Source: Halopseudomonas sp002296055
GTDB lineage: Bacteria > Pseudomonadota > Gammaproteobacteria > Pseudomonadales > Pseudomonadaceae
DNA: 64,000 nt
Strand: one strand, 5' to 3'
Assembly: GCF_050876985.1 (NCBI RefSeq)
Contig: NZ_JBPAPP010000001.1
Position 1 is the stretch's first letter, and the number at the start of each line of letters is the position of its first letter. A program made the translations under genes and the position numbers. The notes below the pieces were generated by a model. It was not told the DNA's origin and searched no databases. It saw nothing but the letters and a program-made list of their open reading frames with translations. This document shows, one piece after another, positions 6,949-15,474 of this stretch.

Positions 6949-9366
6949 ATGACCACCGAACCCGCCGCACTGCGCCTGACACCTGAACAGCTTACCGCCC
7001 CGATAGACCTGGACAACCTCGGCTTTGCCACAACCGATGACCTTGAGCCCTTTCGCGGCATTCTTGGCCAGGAGCGCGCAGTAGAGGCGTTGCAGTTTGG
7101 CGTAGCCATGAGTCGCCCCGGTTACAACGTGTTTGTCATGGGTGAGCCGGGTACCGGCCGTTTCTCCTACGTCAAACGCTACCTGCAGGCCGAGGCCAAG
7201 CGTCAGGTCACGCCGCAGGATTGTGTGTACGTCAACAACTTCGACGAGCCACGTGAGCCCTGGGTGATCAGCCTGACGCCGGGCTCGGCCGGGCAATTGA
7301 TCGAGACCATCGAGAAACTGATCGACAACCTGCTGGCGACCTTTCCGGCGGCCTTTGAGCATCCGGCGTATCAACAGAAGAAAAACGCCATCGATCGTGC
7401 CTTTAATCAACGCTACGACCGTGCTCTGGATGCAGTAGAGCGTTTGGCGTTGGAAAAGAGCATTGCCCTGTACCGCGACGCGCAAAACATTGCCTTCACG
7501 CCGATGAAAGAGGGTAAGGCGCTGGACGAAGCCGACTTTTCCCAGTTGCCCGAGGAGGAGCGTGAGCGTTTTCACGCCGACATTTCGGCCCTGGAAGAAA
7601 ACCTCAACGAGGAGCTGTCCAGCCTGCCGCAATGGAAGCGCGAGTCCAGCAATCAGTTGCGAGAGTTGAACGAGGAAACCATCACCGAAGCGCTGCAGCC
7701 GCTGCTGGAGCCGTTGCTGGAAGCGTATTGCGGCAATCAGGCGGTCTGTGAGTACCTGCAGGCGATGCGCCAGAACCTGCTCAAGACGGTGATCGACCAA
7801 CTGGTTGAGGAGCGCGCGCTGGAGAGCCGGCCAGATGCGTACAAGAAGCAGCTGTTGACCGAGCAGTACTGCCCGAGTCTGATCGTTGGCCATGACGCCA
7901 GCGGCGGCGCGCCGGTGGTGCACGAGCCTCACCCGTCCTATGACAACCTGTTTGGCCGCATTGAGTACTCGCCGGAGCAAGGGGCGCTGGTGACCAGCTA
8001 TCGCCATATTCGTTCTGGCGCCCTGCATCGCGCCAATGGCGGTTACCTGCTGCTGGAAGCGGAAAAGCTGCTGAGCGAGCCCTTTGTCTGGGATGCGCTT
8101 AAGCGTGCACTGCACTCGCGGCAGCTGAAAATGGAGTCGCCTTGGGCGGACATGGGCCGTCTGGCGACCGTCAGCCTGACGCCGCAGGTGCTGCCGCTGA
8201 ATCTCAAGGTAGTGATCATCGGCTCGCGTCAGGTTTATTACGCGCTGCAGGATCTGGATCCGGACTTTCAGGAGATGTTCCGGGTGCTGGTGGACTTTGA
8301 TGAAGACCTGCCGCGCACGCCCGATAGCGTCGAGGGCATGGCCCAGCTGCTCAAAACGCGCACCTCAGAGGAAGGGCTGGCGCCACTCAGCGCCGCTGCC
8401 GTGGCGCGAGTGCTGACCTACAGTACGCGCCTGGCTGAGCACCAGGCGCGGTTGTCAGCGCGGATCAGCGACATCTTTCAGTTGGTGGCTGAGGCAGATT
8501 TTCTGCGGCAGCTGGCCGGCGACCCCTTGACCGACACCGCGCATATCGAGCGTGCTCTGCGTGCCAAAGAAACCCGCACCGGGCGCGTCAGTGCGCGTAT
8601 TCGCGAGGATATGGTGTCTGGCGTGATTCTGATTGATACCGACGGCGCCGCGGTCGGCAAATGCAACGGTCTGACCGTGCTGGAAGTGGGCGACTCGGTA
8701 TTCGGTCTGCCCGCACGTATCAGCGCCACCGTCTACCCTGGCGGCAGCGGCATTGTGGATATCGAGCGCGAGGTCAACCTCGGTCAGCCGATTCACTCCA
8801 AGGGGGTGATGATTCTTACCGGCTTTTTGGGTAGCCGCTATGCCCAGAAGTACCCGCTGGAGATCTCCGCCAGTATCGCGCTGGAGCAGTCCTACGGCTA
8901 TGTAGATGGCGACAGCGCGTCGCTGGGCGAAGTCTGCACCTTGATTTCGGCCCTCTCGCGCACGCCACTTAAACAGTGCTTTGCCATTACCGGCTCGATC
9001 AACCAGTTTGGTGAGGTGCAGGCGGTGGGAGGCGTGAACGAGAAGATCGAAGGCTTCTTCCGTCTGTGCCAGGCCCGTGGCCTGAACGGCCAACAGGGCG
9101 TTATCATTCCGCGCTCCAACGTGCCCAACCTGATGCTTGATGAAGAGGTGCTGCAGGCAGTGCGCGCTGGCCAGTTTGCAGTGTACGCCGTGTCCTGCGT
9201 GGATGAAGCGTTGGCCCTGCTGGCCGGTGCCCCGGCTGGCGAGCTGAACGATGAGGGTGACTTCACCGAGGGCAGCATCAACGCCTTGGTCGTAGCGCGT
9301 TTGGCCGAGATTGCTGAGCGCGAACGCGAAGAGGAAGAAGAACAGGCTGACCCCGAAGCCAAGTGA
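6949..9366 (+). CDS. Lon-like ATP-dependent protease, AAA_32/LonB family
   Basis: The 805-residue protein has an N-terminal AAA-type part and a C-terminal Lon protease domain. The nucleotide loop reads GEPGTGRFS at 65-73, with Arg in place of the invariant Walker A Lys. GGYLLLEAEKLL near residue 364 stands at the Walker B position. The protease dyad is visible as Ser656 in DGDSAS and Lys699 in GGVNEKIEG. The overall plan matches the LonB/YcbZ-like proteins of gammaproteobacteria, cytosolic and of poorly defined substrate range. A helical insert (about residues 120-270) separates the nucleotide-binding motifs. ATG at 6949 follows AAGGACGC. The acidic tail (EREREEEEEQ) is low complexity. Confidence 0.87.
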   Translation: MTTEPAALRLTPEQLTAPIDLDNLGFATTDDLEPFRGILGQERAVEALQFGVAMSRPGYNVFVMGEPGTGRFSYVKRYLQAEAKRQVTPQDCVYVNNFDEPREPWVISLTPGSAGQLIETIEKLIDNLLATFPAAFEHPAYQQKKNAIDRAFNQRYDRALDAVERLALEKSIALYRDAQNIAFTPMKEGKALDEADFSQLPEEERERFHADISALEENLNEELSSLPQWKRESSNQLRELNEETITEALQPLLEPLLEAYCGNQAVCEYLQAMRQNLLKTVIDQLVEERALESRPDAYKKQLLTEQYCPSLIVGHDASGGAPVVHEPHPSYDNLFGRIEYSPEQGALVTSYRHIRSGALHRANGGYLLLEAEKLLSEPFVWDALKRALHSRQLKMESPWADMGRLATVSLTPQVLPLNLKVVIIGSRQVYYALQDLDPDFQEMFRVLVDFDEDLPRTPDSVEGMAQLLKTRTSEEGLAPLSAAAVARVLTYSTRLAEHQARLSARISDIFQLVAEADFLRQLAGDPLTDTAHIERALRAKETRTGRVSARIREDMVSGVILIDTDGAAVGKCNGLTVLEVGDSVFGLPARISATVYPGGSGIVDIEREVNLGQPIHSKGVMILTGFLGSRYAQKYPLEISASIALEQSYGYVDGDSASLGEVCTLISALSRTPLKQCFAITGSINQFGEVQAVGGVNEKIEGFFRLCQARGLNGQQGVIIPRSNVPNLMLDEEVLQAVRAGQFAVYAVSCVDEALALLAGAPAGELNDEGDFTEGSINALVVARLAEIAEREREEEEEQADPEAK

Positions 9367-9431
9367 CAAATTGCCACTATGTCTCGCGTGGCACCCGGCC
9401 TGGTGCGGCTTAGCGGCTTCTGTCTACAGGG

Positions 9432-9440
9432 TTATCCACA
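9432..9440 (+). promoter_or_regulatory. Consensus DnaA box
   Basis: Exact TTATCCACA, the high-affinity DnaA-binding 9-mer of gammaproteobacteria. One such site can occur by chance; the second exact copy 254 bp away in the same non-coding stretch makes a role more plausible. Confidence 0.5.
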
Positions 9441-9685
9441 GCTTTCTGGCATTGGGCGGTGTCATCCCTCTGTTGAAAAATGGCGATTTCAGGCTTGACG
9501 CCTGCGCTATCGTCTGATCCCGAATGATTTGATTGGGGCGCGGGAAGCCCCATCAGACCTGGGCTGCAGGCATGGACGTAAAAGAGAGGCAGGTGGCTGC
9601 CGGTGCTGTGCAAAAAATGCACGGATCACCGCGGCCACCGAAGTTACAAGGCACAGAGCGGGTTATCAGACCACTGCACACAGAG

Positions 9686-9694
9686 TTATCCACA
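9686..9694 (+). promoter_or_regulatory. Consensus DnaA box upstream of UPF0114 gene
   Basis: Exact TTATCCACA, 56 bp before the ATG of the UPF0114 gene, within the span where its promoter should lie. Nearby TGTGCACAA on the other strand is a one-mismatch relative of TTATNCACA. Confidence 0.5.
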
Positions 9695-9750
9695 GATACT
9701 GTGCACAACCGCGATGAGCATGACGTTTATTGATTGAGGTAATACTGGGT

Positions 9751-10245
9751 ATGGAACGCATTCTGGAAAACATGATGTATTCAGCGCGCTGGATTTTGGC
9801 GCCTATTTATTTCGGCCTGTCGCTGGCGCTGCTGGCGCTGGCGATCAAGTTCTTTCAAGAGCTGATCCATCTGGCGCCGCACCTGCTGACGACCAAGGAG
9901 GCGGACCTGATTCTGGTAGTGCTGTCGCTGGTCGACATGGCGCTGGTCGGTGGCCTGCTGGTGATGGTGATGATTTCCGGATACGAAAATTTCGTCTCTC
10001 AGCTGGATATTGATGAGGGCAAGGAGAAGCTCAGCTGGTTGGGCAAGATGGATTCCGGCTCGCTGAAAATGAAGGTGGCAGCATCTATCGTGGCCATCTC
10101 CTCGATTCACCTGCTCAAGGTGTTTATGAACGCCACCAACATCGATAACGACAAACTGATGTGGTACGTGCTGATTCACCTGACCTTTGTGGTATCGGCG
10201 TTTGCCATGGGCCTACTGGATAAGGTCGCGAAGGAAAAGGGCTGA
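9751..10245 (+). CDS. UPF0114 / YqhA family membrane protein
   Basis: The 164-residue protein has three to four predicted membrane helices (about 12-35, 50-75, 105-125, 135-155) and the family's typical opening MERILENMMYSARWILAPIY. A conserved soluble loop (SGYENFVSQLDIDEGKEKLSWL, split here as seen around residues 82-103) also fits. Family function is unknown. ATG at 9751 follows TGAGGTAAT. It appears monocistronic, with its own upstream region containing a DnaA box. Confidence 0.85.
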   Translation: MERILENMMYSARWILAPIYFGLSLALLALAIKFFQELIHLAPHLLTTKEADLILVVLSLVDMALVGGLLVMVMISGYENFVSQLDIDEGKEKLSWLGKMDSGSLKMKVAASIVAISSIHLLKVFMNATNIDNDKLMWYVLIHLTFVVSAFAMGLLDKVAKEKG

Positions 10246-10270
10246 GCCGCAGCACCTTCTGTCGTACAAC

Positions 10271-10300
10271 TTGGTCGAATTTTTGGTCATGGTGTATAGT
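10271..10300 (+). promoter_or_regulatory. Possible sigma-70 promoter for the DUF6482-photolyase operon
   Basis: TTGGTC (10271-10276) and TATAGT (10295-10300) are separated by 18 bases, about 28 bp before the ATG at 10329. It would serve the overlapping set DUF6482-like gene, photolyase and DUF2256. The match is reasonable but not strong. Confidence 0.4.
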
Positions 10301-10328
10301 CTCTGTATAACTTTGTGGAGACCCCATC

Positions 10329-10643
10329 ATGACCTTGAACGAATTGCATCAGGTGGTCGAGCAAGGCCGCTTGCAGCGGCTTTCATTGCTCTCGCATGAG
10401 GGTGGCCTCTACCTGGTCGAGGCGCGGTTCGACGGAAAGGTTGTGTTGTTGCACGATGAGGCCGGGCAGGGGCTGTGGCATTTCCGCTCGCTGGATCAGG
10501 CCCGTCGGGCGTTGAAAGAGCTGTCGTGGCCCAGCATTGATCTGGTGCATCTGAACGTGGCGGATGAAGCCTGTGTTGGCGACCCTCTGAGCGAGGCTGC
10601 GTCACACGGCGCCATGCGCCTGCGTCTGCCGCTGCGGCCGTGA
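10329..10643 (+). CDS. Small conserved protein, DUF6482-like
   Basis: The 104-residue product is soluble with no signal peptide. Its layout, a helical start, then EGGLYLVEARFDG and a VLLHDEAGQ strand-turn-strand unit, resembles small Pseudomonas proteins grouped as DUF6482; I recognise this from memory and cannot verify it. Function is unknown. Its stop codon overlaps the GTG start of the photolyase gene (GTGA), implying translational coupling and a possible link to photorepair or a light or redox response. ATG at 10329 follows GGAGACC. Confidence 0.6.
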   Translation: MTLNELHQVVEQGRLQRLSLLSHEGGLYLVEARFDGKVVLLHDEAGQGLWHFRSLDQARRALKELSWPSIDLVHLNVADEACVGDPLSEAASHGAMRLRLPLRP

Positions 10644-12178
10644 GCGTTCGCAGGCTGATCCTGCTGCTGGGCGATCAGCTCGACCCCCAGATCAGCAGCC
10701 TGCGCGATGCCGATCCAGAACAAGACCGTATCCTGCTGGTTGAGGCCGTCGAAGAGGGGCGCTACGTACCCCACCATCCCCAGAAAATCCTGTTTATCCT
10801 CTCGGCCATGCGTCATTTCGCTGAGGACCTGCGAGAGCAGGGTTTCACCGTCGACTACATCACCCTGGATGTCCCCGCTAATTCCGGCAGCCTGGACGGC
10901 GAGCTGGCTCGTGCTCGCAAACGGCTCAACCCCGGCAGCATCCTGCTGACCGAGCCTGGCGAGTGGCGCCTGCTGGAGCGTTTCCGGAAGCTCGACTGGC
11001 CCGAGCTTGAGCTGCGGCCAGATGCGCGCTTTTTCTGCAGCAAAGAGCGCTTTGCGCGCTGGGCCAAAGGTCGCAAACAGCTGCGCATGGAGTACTTTTA
11101 CCGCGAGATGCGCCGTGAAGCTGGGCTGTTGATGACGGCGGACGGCGAGCCGGAAGGCGGCGCCTGGAATTTTGACGCCGATAACCGCAAGGCGTTGCCG
11201 CGCGGTACTGCGGTACCGGAGCAGCCGCACTTTGCGGCCGATCAGATCACCGTCGAGGTGGAGCGCCTGGTCCGTGAGCGCTTTGCTGATCATTACGGCC
11301 AGCTGGACGGCTTTGACTACCCGGTGACTCATGCCGATGCCGAGGCCTTGTGGCAGCATTTTCGGCAGCACGCGCTGGCCAGCTTTGGCGATTATCAGGA
11401 TGCCATGGCGAGTGACGAGCAGTGGCTATTCCATGCCCGCATCGCTGCCGCCATGAACATTGGGCTGCTGGATCCGGGGCGTGTATGTCTTGATGTGCAG
11501 GCGGACTGGCAGGCCGGGACTGTTCCGCTGAACGCAGCAGAGGGTTTCATCCGCCAGATTCTTGGTTGGCGAGAGTATGTACGGGGCATCTACTGGCTAC
11601 TGATGCCGGAGTACGCCGAGCGCAACGCCTTCGGCAATCAGCGTGATCTGCCCGAGTTTTACTGGACCGGCCAGACCCGCATGCGTTGCATGCAGCAGGC
11701 GATTGGACAGACGTTGGAGCATGCCTACGCTCACCATATCCAGCGGCTAATGGTGACCGGCAACTTCGCGCTGCTTACCGGCATTGAGCCAAAGCAAATA
11801 TGCGACTGGTATCTGGCTGTGTACATGGATGCGTTTGATTGGGTGGAGCTACCCAACACCCTTGGCATGGTGATGCATGCCGACGGCGGTTTTCTCGGCT
11901 CCAAGCCCTATTGTGCCAGCGGGCAGTACATCAAGCGCATGTCGGACTACTGCGGCGGCTGCCGCTACAAGGTCAGCGAGCAGACTGGCGCCAAGGCTTG
12001 CCCGTTCAACTCCCTGTATTGGCACTTCATCATGCGGCACCAAAAACAGTTGAGCGGCAACCCGCGGATGGGGCTGGTGTATCGCAATCTGCAGAAAATG
12101 TCGGACAGCAAGCGGGATGCGTTGTGGGATTGGGGAGAGCACCTGCTTGCGCGGCTGGATGCCGGCGAATCACTGTGA
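10640..12178 (+). CDS. Cryptochrome/photolyase family protein, FeS-type (PhrB-like)
   Basis: The 512-residue protein matches the deoxyribodipyrimidine photolyase-related (FeS-BCP) group that includes the (6-4) photolyase PhrB. The N-terminal Rossmann domain starts LILLLGDQLDP, and the C-terminal FAD domain ends with four cysteines in YCASG, CGGC and ACPFN (about residues 425-460), which bind the 4Fe-4S cluster in this group. Expected function is light-driven repair of UV photoproducts, with FAD and a ribolumazine antenna. The GTG start at 10640 overlaps the preceding stop, and its own stop overlaps the GTG start of the DUF2256 gene. Lesion specificity, (6-4) or other, is not certain. Confidence 0.9.
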   Translation: MSVRRLILLLGDQLDPQISSLRDADPEQDRILLVEAVEEGRYVPHHPQKILFILSAMRHFAEDLREQGFTVDYITLDVPANSGSLDGELARARKRLNPGSILLTEPGEWRLLERFRKLDWPELELRPDARFFCSKERFARWAKGRKQLRMEYFYREMRREAGLLMTADGEPEGGAWNFDADNRKALPRGTAVPEQPHFAADQITVEVERLVRERFADHYGQLDGFDYPVTHADAEALWQHFRQHALASFGDYQDAMASDEQWLFHARIAAAMNIGLLDPGRVCLDVQADWQAGTVPLNAAEGFIRQILGWREYVRGIYWLLMPEYAERNAFGNQRDLPEFYWTGQTRMRCMQQAIGQTLEHAYAHHIQRLMVTGNFALLTGIEPKQICDWYLAVYMDAFDWVELPNTLGMVMHADGGFLGSKPYCASGQYIKRMSDYCGGCRYKVSEQTGAKACPFNSLYWHFIMRHQKQLSGNPRMGLVYRNLQKMSDSKRDALWDWGEHLLARLDAGESL

Positions 12179-12312
12179 GGCGCAAGGGCGATCTGCCGCA
12201 GAAGACCTGCGCGGTGTGCGGCCGACCCTTCAGTTGGCGCCGCAAGTGGGCGGCGTGCTGGGGTGAGGTGCGGTACTGCTCGGAGCGTTGTCGCCGTGCA
12301 CGCCGCAACTGA
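12175..12312 (+). CDS. DUF2256 small zinc-ribbon-like protein
   Basis: A 45-residue, Arg-rich protein starting at GTG 12175, four bases inside the photolyase gene (GTGA overlap). It shows KTCAVCGRPFSWR and YCSERCRR, so a CxxC plus CxxxC pattern suited to one zinc ion. This matches DUF2256, whose members are often encoded beside cryptochrome/photolyase genes. Function is unknown; the coupling suggests it serves the photolyase or its cluster assembly. Confidence 0.82.
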   Translation: MRRKGDLPQKTCAVCGRPFSWRRKWAACWGEVRYCSERCRRARRN

Positions 12313-12315
12313 GGC

Positions 12316-13440
12316 TCAGCTGGCGGCCAGCACTACAAACTTGGGCGTCGCCGCCACCTGCTCAACCCGTGTGAAGTCGCGTTTAAGCGTGTGGTGGTAG
12401 CCGAGGTGGCGGTTGCCGACGACCAGCAGCTTGCCGCCCGGTGCGAGCGCCCGGCGGCTTTGGCGAAACAGCTGGCGGGCAATCTGATCACCAACCACCT
12501 GCTGCTGATGAAACGGCGGGTTGCAGAGGATGAGGTCGGCGCACCCGGCAGCCGCCTCGCTCAAGCCGTCACTGACCACGAAGTTGGCGTGGCGCCCGGG
12601 GAAGGCCCTGGCGAAGTTGTCGCGTGCCGAGGCAACTGCGGCCCAGGACTCGTCGATAAAGGTGAGCTGCGCGCTTGGGTTGCGCTGGCCAGCCATCAGG
12701 CCTAATGCGCCGTTGCCGCAGCCCAGATCAACCACCCGAGCGCTGCCCAGATCGGTCGCAATGCAGGGCAGCAGCACACGGGTGCCAATATCCAGTTTCT
12801 CCCGGGAAAACACGCCGGGGCGGTTTCCAAGCTCAAGGGGCGTGCCTTCCAGCGGATAGCGGCTGGTCAGATCATTGTGGCGTGCTGGCAACGCCGGGTC
12901 ATGTTGACATTGCAGCAGGCGGGCTTTTTTCCACCCCAAAGAAGCTTGGTAAGGCCCAATGTGAGCGGCCAGCAAGTCGCCGGCTGTCGGTGGCAGGTGT
13001 TTGATCATGCTGCCAGCCAGCAGTAGGGCATTGCCCGCCAGTTGTGGACGCAGGCGTTGTAGCTGGTCCTGCAGCAGGCTGAGGCTCTTGGGTACGCGCA
13101 GCAGAACCTGGTGGTAGGGGCCAGTAGGTGTGTCGCCGCTGTTGAAGAAGGTGACGCGATCGCTGCTCAGGCCGTTGGCTTCCAGGTTGTCCTTAAGGGC
13201 GCGCCAGGCGAGCCATGAGTCACCCCAGCTATGCACCTGGAGGCCGGCCAGAGCCAGGGCGCAGGCCAGTGCACCAAAGCTGTCATTGACCACCAGAATC
13301 GGATCTGCCGTTACCGGCTCTTCGTTCAGGCGTTGCAGCAGGTACATGTCGGCTGCATCGTAGGCAAACAGGGTCGGATCGCCTGTGGTGGGGTAGCGTG
13401 TGAGCTGCAGCGAGCCGTAGGGGGTAGTGCACAGGGCCAT
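12316..13440 (-). CDS. rlmG: 23S rRNA (guanine-1835-N2)-methyltransferase RlmG
   Basis: The 374-residue protein has an N-terminal domain (AADMYLLQRL, VVNDSFGALACAL) related to but lacking the methyltransferase motif, and a C-terminal SAM-dependent domain with VVDLGCGNGALGL (motif I) and LCNPPFHQ (motif IV, NPPF, typical of N2-guanine methylases). Length and both domain signatures fit RlmG (YgjO) better than RsmC. It modifies G1835 of 23S rRNA. It lies 75 bp downstream of mscL on the minus strand; the two may be cotranscribed. Confidence 0.9.
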   Translation of the reverse strand: MALCTTPYGSLQLTRYPTTGDPTLFAYDAADMYLLQRLNEEPVTADPILVVNDSFGALACALALAGLQVHSWGDSWLAWRALKDNLEANGLSSDRVTFFNSGDTPTGPYHQVLLRVPKSLSLLQDQLQRLRPQLAGNALLLAGSMIKHLPPTAGDLLAAHIGPYQASLGWKKARLLQCQHDPALPARHNDLTSRYPLEGTPLELGNRPGVFSREKLDIGTRVLLPCIATDLGSARVVDLGCGNGALGLMAGQRNPSAQLTFIDESWAAVASARDNFARAFPGRHANFVVSDGLSEAAAGCADLILCNPPFHQQQVVGDQIARQLFRQSRRALAPGGKLLVVGNRHLGYHHTLKRDFTRVEQVAATPKFVVLAAS

Positions 13441-13515
13441 GGTGATGAGCGGTGTGGTAGCTGGGCGGTGCAGTATATCAGCAGGCGGGGCCGGTGCTGC
13501 CGACCCCGCGCGGGT

Positions 13516-13926
13516 TTAGCTCGGCGTTTGCTGTTTGAGCAGGTCGCGGATCTCGGTCAGCAGCACTTCCTCTTTGGACGGTGCTGGCGGTGCGGCAGGC
13601 GCTGCTTCTTCTTTCTTCTTCAGGCTGTTCATCACCCGGACGGCAACAAAAATGGCCGCAGCGATGATCACAAAATCCACCACGCTCTGGATGAACAGGC
13701 CGTAACCAATAGCGACTTCGGCAACTTCACCTTCGGCTTCCTTGAGCACAATCGACAGGTCGGTGAAGTTGACGCCACCGATCAGCATGCCCAGTGGTGG
13801 CATCACGATGTTGTTGACGAAGGAAGAAACCACCTTGCCGAAGGCGGCGCCGATGATGATACCCACAGCCATGTCCATGACATTGCCGCGCATTGCAAAG
13901 GTCTTGAATTCGTCCAGCAGCTTCAT
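13516..13926 (-). CDS. mscL: Large-conductance mechanosensitive channel MscL
   Basis: The 136-residue protein fits the family length and order: N-terminal amphipathic helix (LLDEFKTFAMRGNVMDMAVG), TM1 with GIIIGAAFGKVVSSFV, TM2 near residues 70-95, and a charged C-terminal helix rich in Lys/Glu and Ala/Pro. The homopentamer in the inner membrane opens under tension to release solutes on hypo-osmotic shock. CATAAGGAAAA precedes the ATG. It follows the polyphosphate:AMP phosphotransferase gene by 93 bp on the same strand. Confidence 0.97.
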   Translation of the reverse strand: MKLLDEFKTFAMRGNVMDMAVGIIIGAAFGKVVSSFVNNIVMPPLGMLIGGVNFTDLSIVLKEAEGEVAEVAIGYGLFIQSVVDFVIIAAAIFVAVRVMNSLKKKEEAAPAAPPAPSKEEVLLTEIRDLLKQQTPS

Positions 13927-14019
13927 TGCGATTTTCCTTATGTTGCGCCCCGGTGGCGTAGGTCGATCATAACGAGCTGTGCCCGGCAGACCAACACCCG
14001 CTGCACTTGGCAGGCTGGC

Positions 14020-15474
14020 TCAGGTTGGCCCCAGCGCATCGTTCAGGGTCTCGCACAGGATGCGCAGGGCCTGGATGCGTGCATACCGCTTGTTCTGCGC
14101 CGGGATCAAATGCCAGGGCGCGTTGCGCGTGGACGTGTGCTCCACCATGTCGTTCATCGCCTGCACATAGTCTGGCCAGCGTTTGCGGTTGCGCCAGTCT
14201 TCTTCGGTCAGTTTGTAGCGTTTGACCGGCGAGTCTTCCCGAGCTTTGAAGCGCTTGAGCTGTTCGTCCTCGGTGATGGCCAGCCAGAACTTGATGATCA
14301 GCGTGCCGCTGTCGCTTAGCTGTTGCTCGAAGTCATTGATCTCGCCGTAGGCGCGCTGCCAGTCAGGCTCGTCGCAGAAGCCTTCGACCCGCTCGACCAA
14401 CACCCGGCCGTAGTAGCTACGATCAAACACCACAACGTTGCCGGGCGCCGGAATCCTGCGCCAGAAGCGCCACAGGTACGGCATGCGCCGCTCCTCATCG
14501 GTCGGAGCGCGGGTGCCGTGCACGCGCAGAATACGCGGGTCAAGGCATTGGGTGATGCGACGGATGGTGCCACCCTTGCCGGCGGCGTCGCTGCCTTCAA
14601 ACACCAGCAGCAGGTTGCGCCTGGCAAAGCGTGGGTGCTGTATCAACGCACGCAGGCGCCCCTGCCAGTGCTCCAACTGCTGTTGGTAGTCGTCTTTGTC
14701 CAGCGCCAGGCTGTAGTCGAGTTGCGCCAGATAATCTCGTTGCGCGGGCTGCCAGCCGTAAACCGGTGTTGATGTGGGCGGGTTGGCCAGCCGTTGCTGC
14801 ATTGCGTCCAGCACGATCTGTCCAATGCGCTGATCGCGCTCGTGCGGGTCCGCCGCCGGCACGCGAATCCAAGGTGCTCCCTGGGTGGAGGTCAGTTCGG
14901 TCATCAGGCGCGCGCCTTCGCGTACCTTCTCGTAATCGGCGGCGCTGAAATCGCCCCATTCACGCATGGCGACAGTCTGCTTGCGTTGCGCCAGGTCACG
15001 GCGCTGACGGCTGTCCTGCTCGTTATCGCCGAGGTACAGCCAAATCTTGACCAGGGTGATGCCCTCGTCGTTGAGCAGCCGCTCAAAGCGCAGAATTTGC
15101 TGCATTTGCGTGGTAAAGCGCGGAATGCTCAGCTGCCCGCGGCTCAGGCGCATCAGTGGCTGGTGGTACCAGGAGCCGAGATAGAACCCCAGCTCACCCG
15201 CCGGAGGCAATGTGCGCCAGTAGCGCCACAATCGTGGCATGCGGCGCTCCACTCCTTTGGGGAGTGCGAAGGCCCTGGTATTGAGGTAACGATTGTCCAG
15301 CCACTCGTAGAAGCTGTGAATGATTTCGGCCTTGCCGGCGAAGTCGTTGCCGCTGATCAACAACAGGACCGACCCGTGCTGCAGCGTGCGTAGCTCAAAT
15401 TGGGTTTCCAGCAGTGCTTCGCGCAGTGCCTCGCGCTCAGCCTTGCGTTTACGGTGGTGTTCCTTGTCACTCAT
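14020..15474 (-). CDS. Polyphosphate:AMP phosphotransferase (two-domain PPK2)
   Basis: The 484-residue protein has two tandem PPK2 domains. The C-terminal one (about residues 260-484) has an intact Walker A GSDAAGKGG, lid Arg motifs (RAPTDEERRMPYLWRFW) and FDRSYYGRVLVERVEG. The N-terminal one has a degenerate GNDFAGKAE and is probably structural. This plan belongs to class II PPK2 enzymes (Acinetobacter Pap, P. aeruginosa PA3455 type), which make ADP from AMP and polyphosphate. The start at 15474 (MSDKEHHRKRK) is preferred over an in-frame one 39 bp upstream inside the EAL gene. It still overlaps the 3' end of the EAL gene by 8 bp, so the two are probably translationally coupled. Confidence 0.92.
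   Translation of the reverse strand: MSDKEHHRKRKAEREALREALLETQFELRTLQHGSVLLLISGNDFAGKAEIIHSFYEWLDNRYLNTRAFALPKGVERRMPRLWRYWRTLPPAGELGFYLGSWYHQPLMRLSRGQLSIPRFTTQMQQILRFERLLNDEGITLVKIWLYLGDNEQDSRQRRDLAQRKQTVAMREWGDFSAADYEKVREGARLMTELTSTQGAPWIRVPAADPHERDQRIGQIVLDAMQQRLANPPTSTPVYGWQPAQRDYLAQLDYSLALDKDDYQQQLEHWQGRLRALIQHPRFARRNLLLVFEGSDAAGKGGTIRRITQCLDPRILRVHGTRAPTDEERRMPYLWRFWRRIPAPGNVVVFDRSYYGRVLVERVEGFCDEPDWQRAYGEINDFEQQLSDSGTLIIKFWLAITEDEQLKRFKAREDSPVKRYKLTEEDWRNRKRWPDYVQAMNDMVEHTSTRNAPWHLIPAQNKRYARIQALRILCETLNDALGPT

Larger units (their letters stand above)
9367..9750. other. 384-bp non-coding region with two consensus DnaA boxes
   Basis: No convincing gene lies here; the short open frames have poor composition and no ribosome binding sites. 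It contains two exact TTATCCACA sequences (9432-9440 and 9686-9694) in the same orientation, a degenerate third site in TGTGCACAA near 9700, and a GC hairpin around GGGGC-N7-GCCCC near 9535-9551 that could end the protease transcript. The second DnaA box lies 56 bp upstream of the UPF0114 gene start. Confidence 0.6.

Noticed and set aside
6634..8115. Long minus-strand frame across the HEM4 and Lon-like genes
   Set aside because: It spans two real genes antisense and its composition (Leu/Gln/Arg-rich) has no motif; no Shine-Dalgarno.
9432..9694. Chromosomal origin
   Set aside because: dnaA, dnaN, rpmH or gidA-type neighbours are absent and only two exact DnaA boxes with no AT-rich unwinding repeats are seen.
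9529..9733. Short overlapping open frames in the DnaA-box region
   Set aside because: Two frames overlap each other, contain stop-free Arg/Gly text without ribosome binding sites, and have no family pattern; the region is treated as non-coding.
13231..14319. Plus-strand frame antisense to rlmG and mscL
   Set aside because: It runs through the start of rlmG and all of mscL, both well supported, and has no motif.
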